In this document: one piece after another, positions 27,202 to 35,125 of the stretch
Position numbering within the stretch: position 1 is the stretch's first letter
Layout: each line of letters opens with the position of its first letter
DNA from: a virus
DNA length: 64,000 nt
Virus record (IMG/VR): IMGVR_UViG_3300020190_000035
Coordinates: 16,091 to 80,090 of that record
Direction: 5' to 3' (one strand)
Notes under the pieces: generated by a model
The model's input: only the letters and a program-made list of their open reading frames with translations
Databases searched by the model: none
What the model was told of the DNA's origin: nothing
Position numbers and translations under genes: made by a program

Positions 27202-27859
27202 TTTCTTCTTTTTCTTCTTTAAATTTATTTGCTATTTGATTATATTGTAAATTATTATCCTTATAATCAAACATTGTTACAGCTGAATACTTGATCCCAT
27301 CTGTAACAGGCATAGCGCCATGCGCATAAATATAGGTTGAAGGGAAGAAAATTACATCACCTTTTTGTGGTTTGAAATTTATTTCAAGATATGGAAACCA
27401 TAACTCTCCACCTTCATAATCGTCATTAAAATATACTATTGAAGACAGGGTACAGTTGTAGGAAAATCCATGGTCTGTATGGACAGCAAAATGCTGACCT
27501 GGATTATACTTCACGAAGTTTATTGCTTCCATAAACTCCATTTTAAAGTTATATCTGCTTTCATAATCTGATAAACAGCTTCTTAAAATAGATTCTGTAT
27601 CTTCATATATATTTTTAATTTCTGACAATTCCTCTGGGAGCACCTGCCAGTGCGCTGAGCTCACTTTAAGGTCAAGACAATCTCTATAATCTGGCATACT
27701 TTCTTTGTATCCAACTGTTGCCTCGTTCCACTTAAAGTATTCGTGAGAACTGTCTTTTAGACAAGTTTCCAATCTTTCTGGAATATTTAAATCAGTAGAT
27801 ACAGCTTTTCTGTACAAAATGATTCCAAATTTTGGGTCTTCTACATTATATATTTCCAT
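27170..27859 (-). CDS. 2OG-Fe(II) dioxygenase (oxygenase 8)
   Basis: 229 residues from the ATG at 27859; an in-frame TTG at 27871 would add four. Numbered from the ATG, ligands are H127-x-D129 (FAVHTDHG) and H180 (YIYAHGAMPV), with Lys190 as the 2OG residue. Core strands read SSIVYFNDDYEGGELWFP and KPQKGDVIFFPSTY, very close to P4H-like phage oxygenases. It is the first gene of the leftward half of a divergent pair; the promoter palindrome lies 30 bp upstream. The C-terminus is Glu/Lys-rich and overlaps the GPx-like gene. Confidence 0.87.
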   Translation of the reverse strand: MEIYNVEDPKFGIILYRKAVSTDLNIPERLETCLKDSSHEYFKWNEATVGYKESMPDYRDCLDLKVSSAHWQVLPEELSEIKNIYEDTESILRSCLSDYESRYNFKMEFMEAINFVKYNPGQHFAVHTDHGFSYNCTLSSIVYFNDDYEGGELWFPYLEINFKPQKGDVIFFPSTYIYAHGAMPVTDGIKYSAVTMFDYKDNNLQYNQIANKFKEEKEENGTKLRRINS

Positions 27860-27889
27860 GTTCCTCTGCAATTCGTTAATATGCTTTTG

Positions 27890-27904
27890 TGATATACTAT
27901 ATCA
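27890..27904. promoter_or_regulatory. Divergent palindromic promoter
   Basis: TGATATACTATATCA is an inverted repeat apart from its centre. Rightward it gives TGATATACT (27890-27898), leftward TGATATAGT (27904-27896), so each strand carries an extended -10. It sits between the leftward oxygenase 8 and the rightward oxygenase 9 and is preceded by TTTTG, as at the recA promoter. A dimeric repressor could cover both starts. Confidence 0.55.
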
Positions 27905-27946
27905 TAGTACGTAACATATATCAACGCAAAAACGGAAAATATCACT

Positions 27947-28585
27947 ATGAACAGTAGGGCAGACGAAGAAAAATCCTTAATTGAACCTGGACATTTTGGA
28001 TCTAGCGCTGAAAATATCAAAATAATTACTAACTTTATTAGTATTAATGATATAAAAATCATTCAAAATTTTCTTCCAAATATCAATGAATGGATGGATT
28101 CTGGCGAAAATAAATACGACGAAAATGGCACCTGCATATATGATGCTGCATATTGGTCAAATCGCCAATGCAGTGGAGATATTTTAAAAAGAATAAATCC
28201 TGAAGTTTACAACATAATTGATTTTTATATAAATAAAATGAAGCTATTCTTAGACCAAGAATTTAAAGTTGACCTTTCAACTAGGCCACCTGTTATTATT
28301 AAGTGGAAACCTGGAATGGAACAACAACCCCATGCAGATAAACAAACGAATGATGGAAAACCCAATCCATTTCCAACGTATGATATTAATTCTCTTTTTT
28401 ACTATAATGATGATTTTGAAGGTGGCGAATTGTATTATCCTCAACACGATATCGTCGTCAATCCCAAGCCAGGTTTAGCGGTTGCCCATCCTGGTGATAT
28501 ACATTATCTACATGGTGTAAAAACCATAATTAGCGGATATAGATACACTACTCCATCTTTTTACACAATAAACAAAGTTTATTAA
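27947..28585 (+). CDS. 2OG-Fe(II) dioxygenase (oxygenase 9, inverted cassette)
   Basis: 212 residues, rightward, against the direction of the surrounding virion module. Ligands H129-x-D131 (QQPHADKQ) and H189 (HYLHGVKTI), 2OG Arg199 (SGYRYTTPSF). Core strands LFYYNDDFEGGELYYP and NPKPGLAVAHPGD are of the P4H group. It is first in a three-gene cassette and starts about 43 nt after the predicted transcription start. No strong Shine-Dalgarno site is seen (GGAAA 9 nt upstream). Confidence 0.86.
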   Translation: MNSRADEEKSLIEPGHFGSSAENIKIITNFISINDIKIIQNFLPNINEWMDSGENKYDENGTCIYDAAYWSNRQCSGDILKRINPEVYNIIDFYINKMKLFLDQEFKVDLSTRPPVIIKWKPGMEQQPHADKQTNDGKPNPFPTYDINSLFYYNDDFEGGELYYPQHDIVVNPKPGLAVAHPGDIHYLHGVKTIISGYRYTTPSFYTINKVY

Positions 28586-28587
28586 TA

Positions 28588-29379
28588 ATGAATATTTCTC
28601 CAATAGAAAATGTTTCTTTTAAAGATATTATAAATAATATAGATAATTATTATAATCTTTTTTTAAAAAATGGTTTAATCTTTTTTAAAAATGCAAACGT
28701 TTCTCCAGATGAGCAGCAAAAAATTTCTAATGAGTTAGCTAAAAAAATTAAATGTAATTATGTGGCACCGATAGATTATGAAGATCATTCATTTACTTTT
28801 AAAAAAAATAATAAAATTTATTCAAAAAACGATCTTTTTATACCCTGGCATTTAGAGCATTGCGAGAAACCATTTTCTCAAGTAGCAACTTCTTGGAACA
28901 TGGTACATCTATCTTCCGACTATGGAATTGGTGATACTGGATTTGTTAATTCATACGAACTGTTTAATAGAATGCCCTATGAATGGAAAGAGCTATTGAA
29001 TCAATCATACATAATTGATCATAACAAAAATTTTCCTGCTAGAAAATGTATTCAAAAACATTTTTTTAAAAATCAAAACATAATAAAACTATCACCCAAT
29101 AAAGAAGATAAATTATATTCGGTTAATAATCAATTGCCTTCAGATAAGAATTCAAAACTTTTTTTAGAAATTACAAATTGGTATTTAAATGAAACTGCTA
29201 ACAACACAGACTTACAGGTCTGGTGGCATTGGTCTGAAGGAGATTTACTAATAGTAGATTTGTCCCTAATGGCACATGCGGTAAAAGGAGGTTTTACTTT
29301 GGGAGAAAGAGTTATAACAAGAAATTGGATTTTTAAAGAAGAATCTGATTATCTAAACCAAAAGGAACACAATGAATAA
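28588..29379 (+). CDS. TauD/clavaminate synthase-like 2OG dioxygenase (oxygenase 10)
   Basis: 263 residues, the only member here of the TauD/CAS branch. H88-x-E90 (IPWHLEH) is the first facial pair; Glu in place of Asp is also seen in clavaminate synthase. Distal H230 and Arg241 lie in LMAHAVKGGFTLGERVITRNW. An opening LKNGLIFFKNANVSPDEQ matches the usual TauD start (helix, then GxxxFRG-like strand). It follows oxygenase 9 by 2 bp without a clear ribosome site, so it is probably coupled. TauD-type enzymes act on small molecules or free amino acids more often than on proteins. Confidence 0.8.
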   Translation: MNISPIENVSFKDIINNIDNYYNLFLKNGLIFFKNANVSPDEQQKISNELAKKIKCNYVAPIDYEDHSFTFKKNNKIYSKNDLFIPWHLEHCEKPFSQVATSWNMVHLSSDYGIGDTGFVNSYELFNRMPYEWKELLNQSYIIDHNKNFPARKCIQKHFFKNQNIIKLSPNKEDKLYSVNNQLPSDKNSKLFLEITNWYLNETANNTDLQVWWHWSEGDLLIVDLSLMAHAVKGGFTLGERVITRNWIFKEESDYLNQKEHNE

Positions 29380-29917
29380 TCTTTGTATTAAAAGAAATGT
29401 TATCGATATTTCATATAGTCAAAAGATAATAGATTATTTAAAAAATAATAGTCCATCCAAAGATCCTACTGGATATTCTCCATTTGGAGTGTATTCAGGC
29501 ATTTCTAGTAACGAAACATTTCAAGATATATTTAAAATAATATATTCAAATTGTAAAAATCTTATTCAAGATAATTTTAATTGTCAAGTATACGACGAAG
29601 GAATGAGTGACATAACGGAAATGAGTACAGGACATTTTCTACCTGTTCACTATGACCACAACCCAGCTTTAAATAAAAATGTTTTAACAAAAACTGGTGC
29701 AGGTCACCCAGAAAGAAATATAAGTTCTGTATTTTATTATAATGATGATTTTCAGGGTGGAGAATTATATTTTCCAAATCAAAATATTTTAATAGAACCA
29801 GAACCTGGATTGTTCGTCTCATTTCCAGCTAATGACGATTTTCCTCATGAAGTAAAAGTGATAAAAAATGGTCGTCGTTGGTGTTCTACTTCTTTTTGGT
29901 GTATTAAGAAAGATTAA
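29372..29917 (+). CDS. 2OG-Fe(II) dioxygenase (oxygenase 11, end of cassette)
   Basis: 181 residues. Ligands H93-x-D95 (LPVHYDHNP), H159 (DFPHEVKVI) and 2OG Arg169. Core strands SSVFYYNDDFQGGELYFP and EPEPGLFVSFP closely resemble oxygenase 9, so the two are paralogues flanking the TauD-like gene. AAGGA lies 5 nt before the ATG, which overlaps the previous gene by 8 bp. Its TAA shares bases with the stop of the oncoming tail fibre gene (TTAA), leaving no room for a terminator between the two. Confidence 0.86.
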   Translation: MNNLCIKRNVIDISYSQKIIDYLKNNSPSKDPTGYSPFGVYSGISSNETFQDIFKIIYSNCKNLIQDNFNCQVYDEGMSDITEMSTGHFLPVHYDHNPALNKNVLTKTGAGHPERNISSVFYYNDDFQGGELYFPNQNILIEPEPGLFVSFPANDDFPHEVKVIKNGRRWCSTSFWCIKKD

Positions 29918-31524
29918 GCTTGTAGGTCTCCTATTGCGACCCAAGTATTTGTTGCTCGTTTAATCAACGTTGCAGATGACCATTGTGCTCTTAACTTGAG
30001 TCCCGGAGTAGCATTTATTGTTACACCAGCACCAGCAGTAATTGTAGTCTGCCCTGCACCAGTTTGAAGTATTATTATCTGAGATCCAATTGGGAATGCA
30101 ACAGAAGAGTTTGGTGGAACAGTTAAGGTATTTGCAGCAGCATTTGATACTTCAACTAATTTATCTTTGTCGGTTAAAACAACAGTGTAGCTCGCAGCTT
30201 GGGTGTTAGTAACCAATGTGCTTGAGGGGAAGTCTATTACTGTTGTACCATTGCCAACTTGAATCTTTTTATTTGTAGAATCCCAAGACATTATTGCGTC
30301 TGTTGATGATGAAGAAGTTGATAAGGTCAATGTTGGTGTTGTTATAGTGGGACTGGTTATTGATGGACTAGTTGCTAGAACAACAGAGCCAGAACCAGTT
30401 GTTCCATTGCTTAAAGCAGATGCTGCAATCTGCGACCCATTGATATGAACTGCGCCGACATCAATGGTTCCAAGTGTTCCTGAGAAAACTTCAGATGTAT
30501 TTGTTGCATCTGGTATAAATGTAAACTTACCAGTTGAGTCGTCGTATCCAAAAAATCCGGCCTTCGCTGATGTTCCGTCGTGCCAGCGAAACTCGACACC
30601 ACGGTCTTTGTTGTCATCCGACGCTGGAGCAGTATCACCACCAACCGTGATGATTGGGTCATCTACGGTAATCGTTGTTGAGTTAACAGTTGTTGTTGTC
30701 CCGTTAACTGTTAAGTCTCCGCTAACAGTGAGGATTCCGGCAACAGTGATGTTGCCTGTTGTATTTAATTGGGCAAACTGCACAGATGCGTCTGTAGCTA
30801 CAGATTGGCCAATTGCAATTGAAGCACTAGAGCCCTCGCCTGGTGTGTGAGTAACGGTAACCCCAGTTCCAGCGGTTATATCAGAGATGTAATTTCCTGT
30901 CGTATCTGTTCCAAGGGCAACTGAGTTTGCAGCGATTGTTGCGGTGATTGACGCATTAGCCGAGCCATTGAACGAGGCGGAACCAGTGACATCGCCTGTC
31001 AACTCAATCGTTCTTGAGGTGGCAAGCGTGGTTGCGGTATCTGCATTGCCCGTCAAATTTCCAGTGACATTGCCCGTTACGTTACCCGTCAATGGTGCGT
31101 TGACACCTGCAAAAGTCACGGTAGAGTCAGTACCGACGGCCTGACCAATAGCAATTGTGGGTGTTGCGGCTTCCCCAGAGTTATTGCTCAGGGTTACACC
31201 AGTGCCAGCGACAAGAGACTCAACATACGAGCCGACCGTATCCACGGAGAGATTGACGGCGTCGTTTACCCAGGCGGTGCCGTTCCAGCGCAAGAAGTCA
31301 CCATTTGCAGCTGAAGTTATTGTAACGTCAGCGAGACCATTAAGATAAGCTCCACTTATATCTGCAGTTAGATATGAAAGAGAATTCCAGGCTGTTGTTC
31401 CATCTCCAACTTTAAGTTTACCGGTATTTGTTTCATATCCGATTTCTCCTGCGTACAAAACTGGATTATTAGTTGACCAAGACGATGAAGTAGCCCTTTT
31501 AAACTGAATTCTTGCGCCAGACAT
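29914..31524 (-). CDS. Tail fibre / appendage protein with repeat modules
   Basis: 536 residues. The start (ARIQFKRATSSSWST, then LYAGEIGYETNTGKLKVGDG) is the short N-terminal module common in aquatic phage fibres. The middle has repeats TGNVTGNLTGNAD, SRTIELTGDVTGSASFNGS, ATIAANSVALGTDTTGNY and TAGTGVTVTHTPGEGS that are nearly identical to those in the 680-residue fibre. The C-terminus (AANTLTVPPNSSVAFPIGSQ) is a compact beta domain often found at fibre tips. It overlaps the 81-residue fibre gene by one base. Probably binds the host surface or serves as a fibre segment. Confidence 0.8.
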   Translation of the reverse strand: MSGARIQFKRATSSSWSTNNPVLYAGEIGYETNTGKLKVGDGTTAWNSLSYLTADISGAYLNGLADVTITSAANGDFLRWNGTAWVNDAVNLSVDTVGSYVESLVAGTGVTLSNNSGEAATPTIAIGQAVGTDSTVTFAGVNAPLTGNVTGNVTGNLTGNADTATTLATSRTIELTGDVTGSASFNGSANASITATIAANSVALGTDTTGNYISDITAGTGVTVTHTPGEGSSASIAIGQSVATDASVQFAQLNTTGNITVAGILTVSGDLTVNGTTTTVNSTTITVDDPIITVGGDTAPASDDNKDRGVEFRWHDGTSAKAGFFGYDDSTGKFTFIPDATNTSEVFSGTLGTIDVGAVHINGSQIAASALSNGTTGSGSVVLATSPSITSPTITTPTLTLSTSSSSTDAIMSWDSTNKKIQVGNGTTVIDFPSSTLVTNTQAASYTVVLTDKDKLVEVSNAAANTLTVPPNSSVAFPIGSQIIILQTGAGQTTITAGAGVTINATPGLKLRAQWSSATLIKRATNTWVAIGDLQA

Positions 31525-31769
31525 TAAACTTCTCCTCCATCATATGTAATTGAAATATGATTTGTTACTTCTGCTTCAAAAATATCAGGAAGAGCATTTC
31601 CGCCATCAATATTCAAAGATTGACCAGGTGAAAACTCTACAACGTTTCCTGATGAATCCTTGTAGAACATCTTACCATCAGCGTAATTAAGAGCTAATTC
31701 TCCGTGTTCAAGCGATGCTGGAATCTGAGAAGAAACTCCTGATCTTTTTATTTTTATAGTATTAGACAT
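31524..31769 (-). CDS. Small fibre-module protein
   Basis: 81 residues. MSNTIKIKRSGVSSQIPASL, then ELALNYADGKMFYKDSSGNV: the same N-terminal fibre module as in the 680-residue protein (MANTIRIKRRTSG...ELAFNEVDETLYYGKG). Here it stands alone with a short tail ending in TYDGGEV. It lies between the PP(F/Y)F-repeat gene and the 536-residue fibre, and could be an adaptor or a remnant of a fibre. Confidence 0.7.
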   Translation of the reverse strand: MSNTIKIKRSGVSSQIPASLEHGELALNYADGKMFYKDSSGNVVEFSPGQSLNIDGGNALPDIFEAEVTNHISITYDGGEV

Positions 31770-31780
31770 ACGTTAACCCT

Positions 31781-32266
31781 TTATTTAAAGCTTGGTGGGA
31801 AGTATGGTGGGAAGTATGGTGGGAAGAAAGGTGGGAAGTATGGTGGGAAGTATGGTGGGAAGTATGGTGGGAAGTATGGTGGGAAATAGGGTGGAAAGAA
31901 AGGTGGGAAGAAAGGTGGGAAGTATGGTGGGAAGAAAGGTGGGAAGAAAGGTGGGAAGAAAGGTGGGAAGAAAGGTGGGAAAAAGGGTGGGAAGAAAGGT
32001 GGGAAATATGGGCTATACTTAGTATAGGCAACTGGTTCTCTACGAGGATAAACAGTATTAGCAGAAGGGCTAGAAGAAATTATTTCATCTAATCTTGTCA
32101 ATAAAGGCTGACCAGCAGTTGGGTCATTTAATGCAGTATTTGTTACAGTTCCTTTAGTAAAATCTGCTGCTGTTAATTTGGGATCAGCAACAGGTGGTTT
32201 ATCCCCAACAATATTAGGGACATTATTTTTTCTTGTTCCAGACGCATTACCAATATTAAAAGCCAT
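31781..32266 (-). CDS. Proline/aromatic repeat protein (PP(F/Y)F)n
   Basis: 161 residues. Residues 1-84 are ordinary and polar (start [18 protein letters not shown]). Residues 85-160 are a near-perfect tetrapeptide array: SPYF, then seventeen PPFF or PPYF, then PPSF and a final Lys. I know of no function for such a protein. The periodic Pro-Pro with aromatic residues could form a polyproline-II fibre or an adhesive strand. It lies within the fibre cluster and next to eleven oxygenases, so it is a candidate substrate for prolyl or tyrosyl hydroxylation (inference). A palindromic promoter lies upstream. Confidence 0.7.
   Translation of the reverse strand: MAFNIGNASGTRKNNVPNIVGDKPPVADPKLTAADFTKGTVTNTALNDPTAGQPLLTRLDEIISSSPSANTVYPRREPVAYTKYSPYFPPFFPPFFPPFFPPFFPPFFPPFFPPYFPPFFPPFFPPYFPPYFPPYFPPYFPPYFPPFFPPYFPPYFPPSFK
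31787..32014 (-). repeat. 12-bp tandem repeat, about 19 units
   Basis: On the plus strand the units read GGTGGGAAGTAT or GGTGGGAAGAAA (12 bp), coding PPYF and PPFF on the minus strand. Because 12 is a multiple of three, gain or loss of units changes length without breaking the frame. The plus strand is almost all G and A with regular GGG runs, so G-quadruplex or triplex structures are possible. Confidence 0.9.
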
Positions 32267-32300
32267 AATTTAACCTATAATCTTTTTAAAAAAATTTAAA

Positions 32301-32320
32301 TGTATAATATATATTATACA
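32301..32320. promoter_or_regulatory. 20-bp perfect palindrome with TATAAT on both strands
   Basis: TGTATAATATATATTATACA is identical to its reverse complement. It lies directly after the stop of the 680-residue fibre gene and 35 bp upstream of the repeat-protein gene. On the minus strand a TATAAT is at 32313-32318. It may be a promoter, an operator or both. Confidence 0.5.
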
Positions 32321-32321
32321 C

Positions 32322-34364
32322 CTAGAAGGTTCCGCCATCAATTGTAAAACCAGCTAAAACACTACTGTTTCCATATAGGGCACCAGAGATTCCAACACCA
32401 CCTGTGACGACTAATGTTCCAGTTGTATATGAACTGGACGCAGTTGCGGCGGTGAACGTAACGGCACCATTTGCAGCTAATGAGGTAAAAGCACCTGTTC
32501 CTGGAGTTGTTGCGCCTATGCTAGAAGTATTAATTGTTTTATTACTAAGGTTTTCAGACCCAGCTAAAGTAGCTAAAGTTCCACTTGTTGGAAGGGTTAA
32601 CGATGTTGTTGCGGTTGTGGTAAGAGTAGTATTATGAGCACCTGAGGTTTCAAGATTTCCACCAAGAGTAATTGTCTTAGAACCATTATTTACACCAGTG
32701 CCACCATAGGTTGGTCCAACAATTGTACCCTGCCAAACACCAGATGAAATTGTTCCAACAGATGTCAAGCTAGAAGCTGTAACCCCTGAACCAAGTGTTG
32801 AGCCACTAAGAACTGATGTTCCATTAATGGAAAATGCTTTTCCTGAAGCAAGATCTAGATGCTCTGAAGAAGTCCACGAGTCTGTTGCATCAACCCAGTT
32901 AAATGTTTTATCAGTAGTTCCTTTAAGAGTAATACCGCCACCGTCAGCACCTGCATCAGTTGGAGACCCTGTAGAACCGAGCTCCAAGTTCTTATCATCA
33001 ACTGTGACTGTTGTTGAGTTGACGGTTGTTGTAGTTCCATTTACCGTTAGGTTTCCAGTAATTGTTACGTTTCCGCCTGCAGCTACGTCATTAAACTGAA
33101 CATTGCTATTTGTTGCCACTTCTTGACCAATTGCAATTGTTGCGTTTGACCCCTCTCCTGGAGTATGTGTAATGGTTACACCTGTTCCAGCAGTAAGGTC
33201 TGACATGTAGTTACCAGTAGTGTCTGTACCAAGAGCAACGCTGTTTGCCGCAATTGTTGCCGTAATTGATGCGTTTGCGGAGCCATTAAATGAAGCAGAA
33301 CCAGTGACATCACCAGTAAGTTCAATCGTTCGCGAGGTGGCGAGGGTCGTGGCGGTATCTGCGTTTCCAGTAACATTGCCCGTGATGTTTCCAGTAACGT
33401 TGCCCGTCACGTTTCCTGTTAAGGGCGCCGTAACACTCGCAAAGGTTACGCTAGAGCCAGTACCAACTGCCTGACCTATAGCAATAGTTGGAGTTGCTCC
33501 TTCTCCTGAGTTATTACTGAGTGTTACTCCAGTTCCAGCAACTAGTGAAGATACATAATCACCAGTCGTATCAGTTCCAAGGGCAACTGAGTTTGCAGCG
33601 ATTGTTGCTGTCAATGTTGCGTTGCCGAGGTTTGTAACAGTAGCACTACCGCTAAGGTCTCCCTCTAATGTTATTGTAAAGTCGGCAACATCAAAATCTA
33701 ATGTATTATCAGTATCGTCGTAGCTTACGCTAATTCCAGATTCTGTGTTTGAAGATACCATTGCTCCAACAACATCTGCTACAGCCTCATTAAAGTCTGT
33801 AACTGCTGTAGATGCTATTGCAATATTTGTTGATGCGGCAGTTGTTAAACGACCCTGTGCATCAACAGTAAATGTTGCTACTGCCGTAGCTGAACCATAT
33901 GAGGCTGCTGTTACTGCTGTATTATCAAGATTGATTGTAACTGTATCTGTTGCAGAAGCGACTGATGTAAGACCTGTACCGCCAGAAATGGTCAAAGTGT
34001 CTGTGCCAGAAGTTATCGTTTGGTTAGCGCCACTGTCTGCAGCTACCGTAAACGACGTTGCAACGGCTCCAACAGCAGTATCGACATATCCTTTTGTTAC
34101 AGCGTGTGTGCTGGAACTGGGAGCCGGAACTATTACTGTCCCTGAAAATGTTTTATTACCAGAAATTGTCTGAGTGCCAGTTAGTGTTGCAAAAGCTCCG
34201 GGACCGGCTATTGCAAGGACGGACGTTGCATCTCCGCCCGAGTCACCTTTGCCATAATAAAGTGTTTCATCAACCTCGTTAAATGCTAATTCAGCATTTT
34301 TTAAACCAGACGGAGCGCCAGATGCTCCACTTGTTCTTCTTTTAATTCTAATTGTATTAGCCAT
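32322..34364 (-). CDS. Long tail fibre protein with repeat modules
   Basis: 680 residues. N-terminal module MANTIRIKRRTSGASGAPSG with LAFNEVDETLYYGKG. The body consists of Gly/Thr/Ser-rich beta repeats (TGNVTGNITGNVTGNAD, SRTIELTGDVTGSASFNGS, AGTGVTITHTPGEGS) of the kind that build triple-helical fibre shafts. A VTVDDKNLELGS module and a C-terminal part (SSYTGTLVVTGGVGISGALYGNSS-like strands) follow. The nucleotide sequence of some repeats is shared with the 536-residue fibre and is GC-richer than the rest. It starts one base after the stop of the 112-residue fibre protein. Confidence 0.8.
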   Translation of the reverse strand: MANTIRIKRRTSGASGAPSGLKNAELAFNEVDETLYYGKGDSGGDATSVLAIAGPGAFATLTGTQTISGNKTFSGTVIVPAPSSSTHAVTKGYVDTAVGAVATSFTVAADSGANQTITSGTDTLTISGGTGLTSVASATDTVTINLDNTAVTAASYGSATAVATFTVDAQGRLTTAASTNIAIASTAVTDFNEAVADVVGAMVSSNTESGISVSYDDTDNTLDFDVADFTITLEGDLSGSATVTNLGNATLTATIAANSVALGTDTTGDYVSSLVAGTGVTLSNNSGEGATPTIAIGQAVGTGSSVTFASVTAPLTGNVTGNVTGNITGNVTGNADTATTLATSRTIELTGDVTGSASFNGSANASITATIAANSVALGTDTTGNYMSDLTAGTGVTITHTPGEGSNATIAIGQEVATNSNVQFNDVAAGGNVTITGNLTVNGTTTTVNSTTVTVDDKNLELGSTGSPTDAGADGGGITLKGTTDKTFNWVDATDSWTSSEHLDLASGKAFSINGTSVLSGSTLGSGVTASSLTSVGTISSGVWQGTIVGPTYGGTGVNNGSKTITLGGNLETSGAHNTTLTTTATTSLTLPTSGTLATLAGSENLSNKTINTSSIGATTPGTGAFTSLAANGAVTFTAATASSSYTTGTLVVTGGVGISGALYGNSSVLAGFTIDGGTF

Positions 34365-34703
34365 TTAAAAATTTCCTCCATCCGTAACTTCTTTTTCAGG
34401 CGCATTGACCCAAACAGCTCCGTTATATCTTAATATATCATTGTTCGCAACTGAACTGATAGTAACATCAGTTAAACCATTTAAAACTGATTGTGTAGTT
34501 ATAGCTGATTCTGCTGCTATAATTCTATCTTTAACTGTTAAATGCGATCCAGCTGGACTAAGACCCAAAACTGTCTCAATAGCTTCTACTGCATCATTTA
34601 GGTCAGCATGCTGCTGATGATGTGGCACTGTAGCTGAGTTTAGTTTATCTGTTGAAGTTGGATTAACAAAATTATCCAATGTACCAGGATATAGCGTAGG
34701 CAT
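34365..34703 (-). CDS. Fibre-associated appendage protein
   Basis: 112 residues. The start PTLYPGTLDNFVNPTSTDKL followed by VPHHQQHADLNDAVEAIE and LGLSP is a block seen repeatedly at the start of phage fibre and appendage proteins. The C-terminus (SVLNGLTDVTISSVANNDIL, then RYNGAVWVN) matches the 'LNGLADVTITSAANGDFL..WNGTAWVN' segment of the 536-residue fibre. It probably forms a base segment of a fibre. Confidence 0.7.
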   Translation of the reverse strand: MPTLYPGTLDNFVNPTSTDKLNSATVPHHQQHADLNDAVEAIETVLGLSPAGSHLTVKDRIIAAESAITTQSVLNGLTDVTISSVANNDILRYNGAVWVNAPEKEVTDGGNF

Positions 34704-34711
34704 TGTTCTCC

Positions 34712-35125
34712 TTATAGGCTAAATATTTTATATTGGTCATTGTTCCAGTTAATTGTAACTGAAATAGTTTCTGCTGTAGCAGATATGGGCAAACCAGTGG
34801 CTGTATCAATATAAGCTATTAATCTAGATGTTGAGGCAACACCTGTATCTCTGTAAATAACTAGATATGCAAAACCAGAATTGCCATAATCTTCTATTGT
34901 TATATTATCTGCGTCAAAAATACCAAGAGAAGTTGATTTTTCAGTTAAAATACTTGAAGTTGCAGCAATAGCATCATTAGATATATCTGATAAAAATTGA
35001 TCGGTATTTAAGTTAACAGAATAATTATTTTTTACTAAAGCAATTTTTATTGTATTATCAGTTAGATCCAATAAACCCTCAAGTAAAGCTTCTTTGGCTT
35101 TGGCATAAAGTGCATTGGCCATCAT
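34712..35125 (-). CDS. Phage structural protein of the NALYAKAKEALL type
   Basis: 137 residues. MMANALYAKAKEALLEGLLD with TIKIALVKNNY, then AYLVIYRDTG and SRLIAYIDTATGLP, and a final strand ITVSINWNNDQYKIFSL-like end is a well-known small tail-associated phage protein layout. The two start ATGs overlap the stop of the upstream gene (ATGATG), showing coupling. Its role is in the tail or fibre base. Confidence 0.7.
   Translation of the reverse strand: MMANALYAKAKEALLEGLLDLTDNTIKIALVKNNYSVNLNTDQFLSDISNDAIAATSSILTEKSTSLGIFDADNITIEDYGNSGFAYLVIYRDTGVASTSRLIAYIDTATGLPISATAETISVTINWNNDQYKIFSL

Noticed and set aside
31787-32014. CRISPR-like array
   Set aside because: Units are contiguous 12-bp tandem repeats without spacers, and they code in frame.
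31792-32022. Plus-strand open frame coding [10 protein letters not shown] repeats
   Set aside because: It is the antisense of the PP(F/Y)F gene; the frame is open only because the 12-bp repeat has no stops. No ribosome site or promoter fits it.
30464-34282. Several long plus-strand frames opposite the fibre genes
   Set aside because: Ala/Val/Thr-rich shadow products of repetitive minus-strand fibre genes; they lack ribosome sites.
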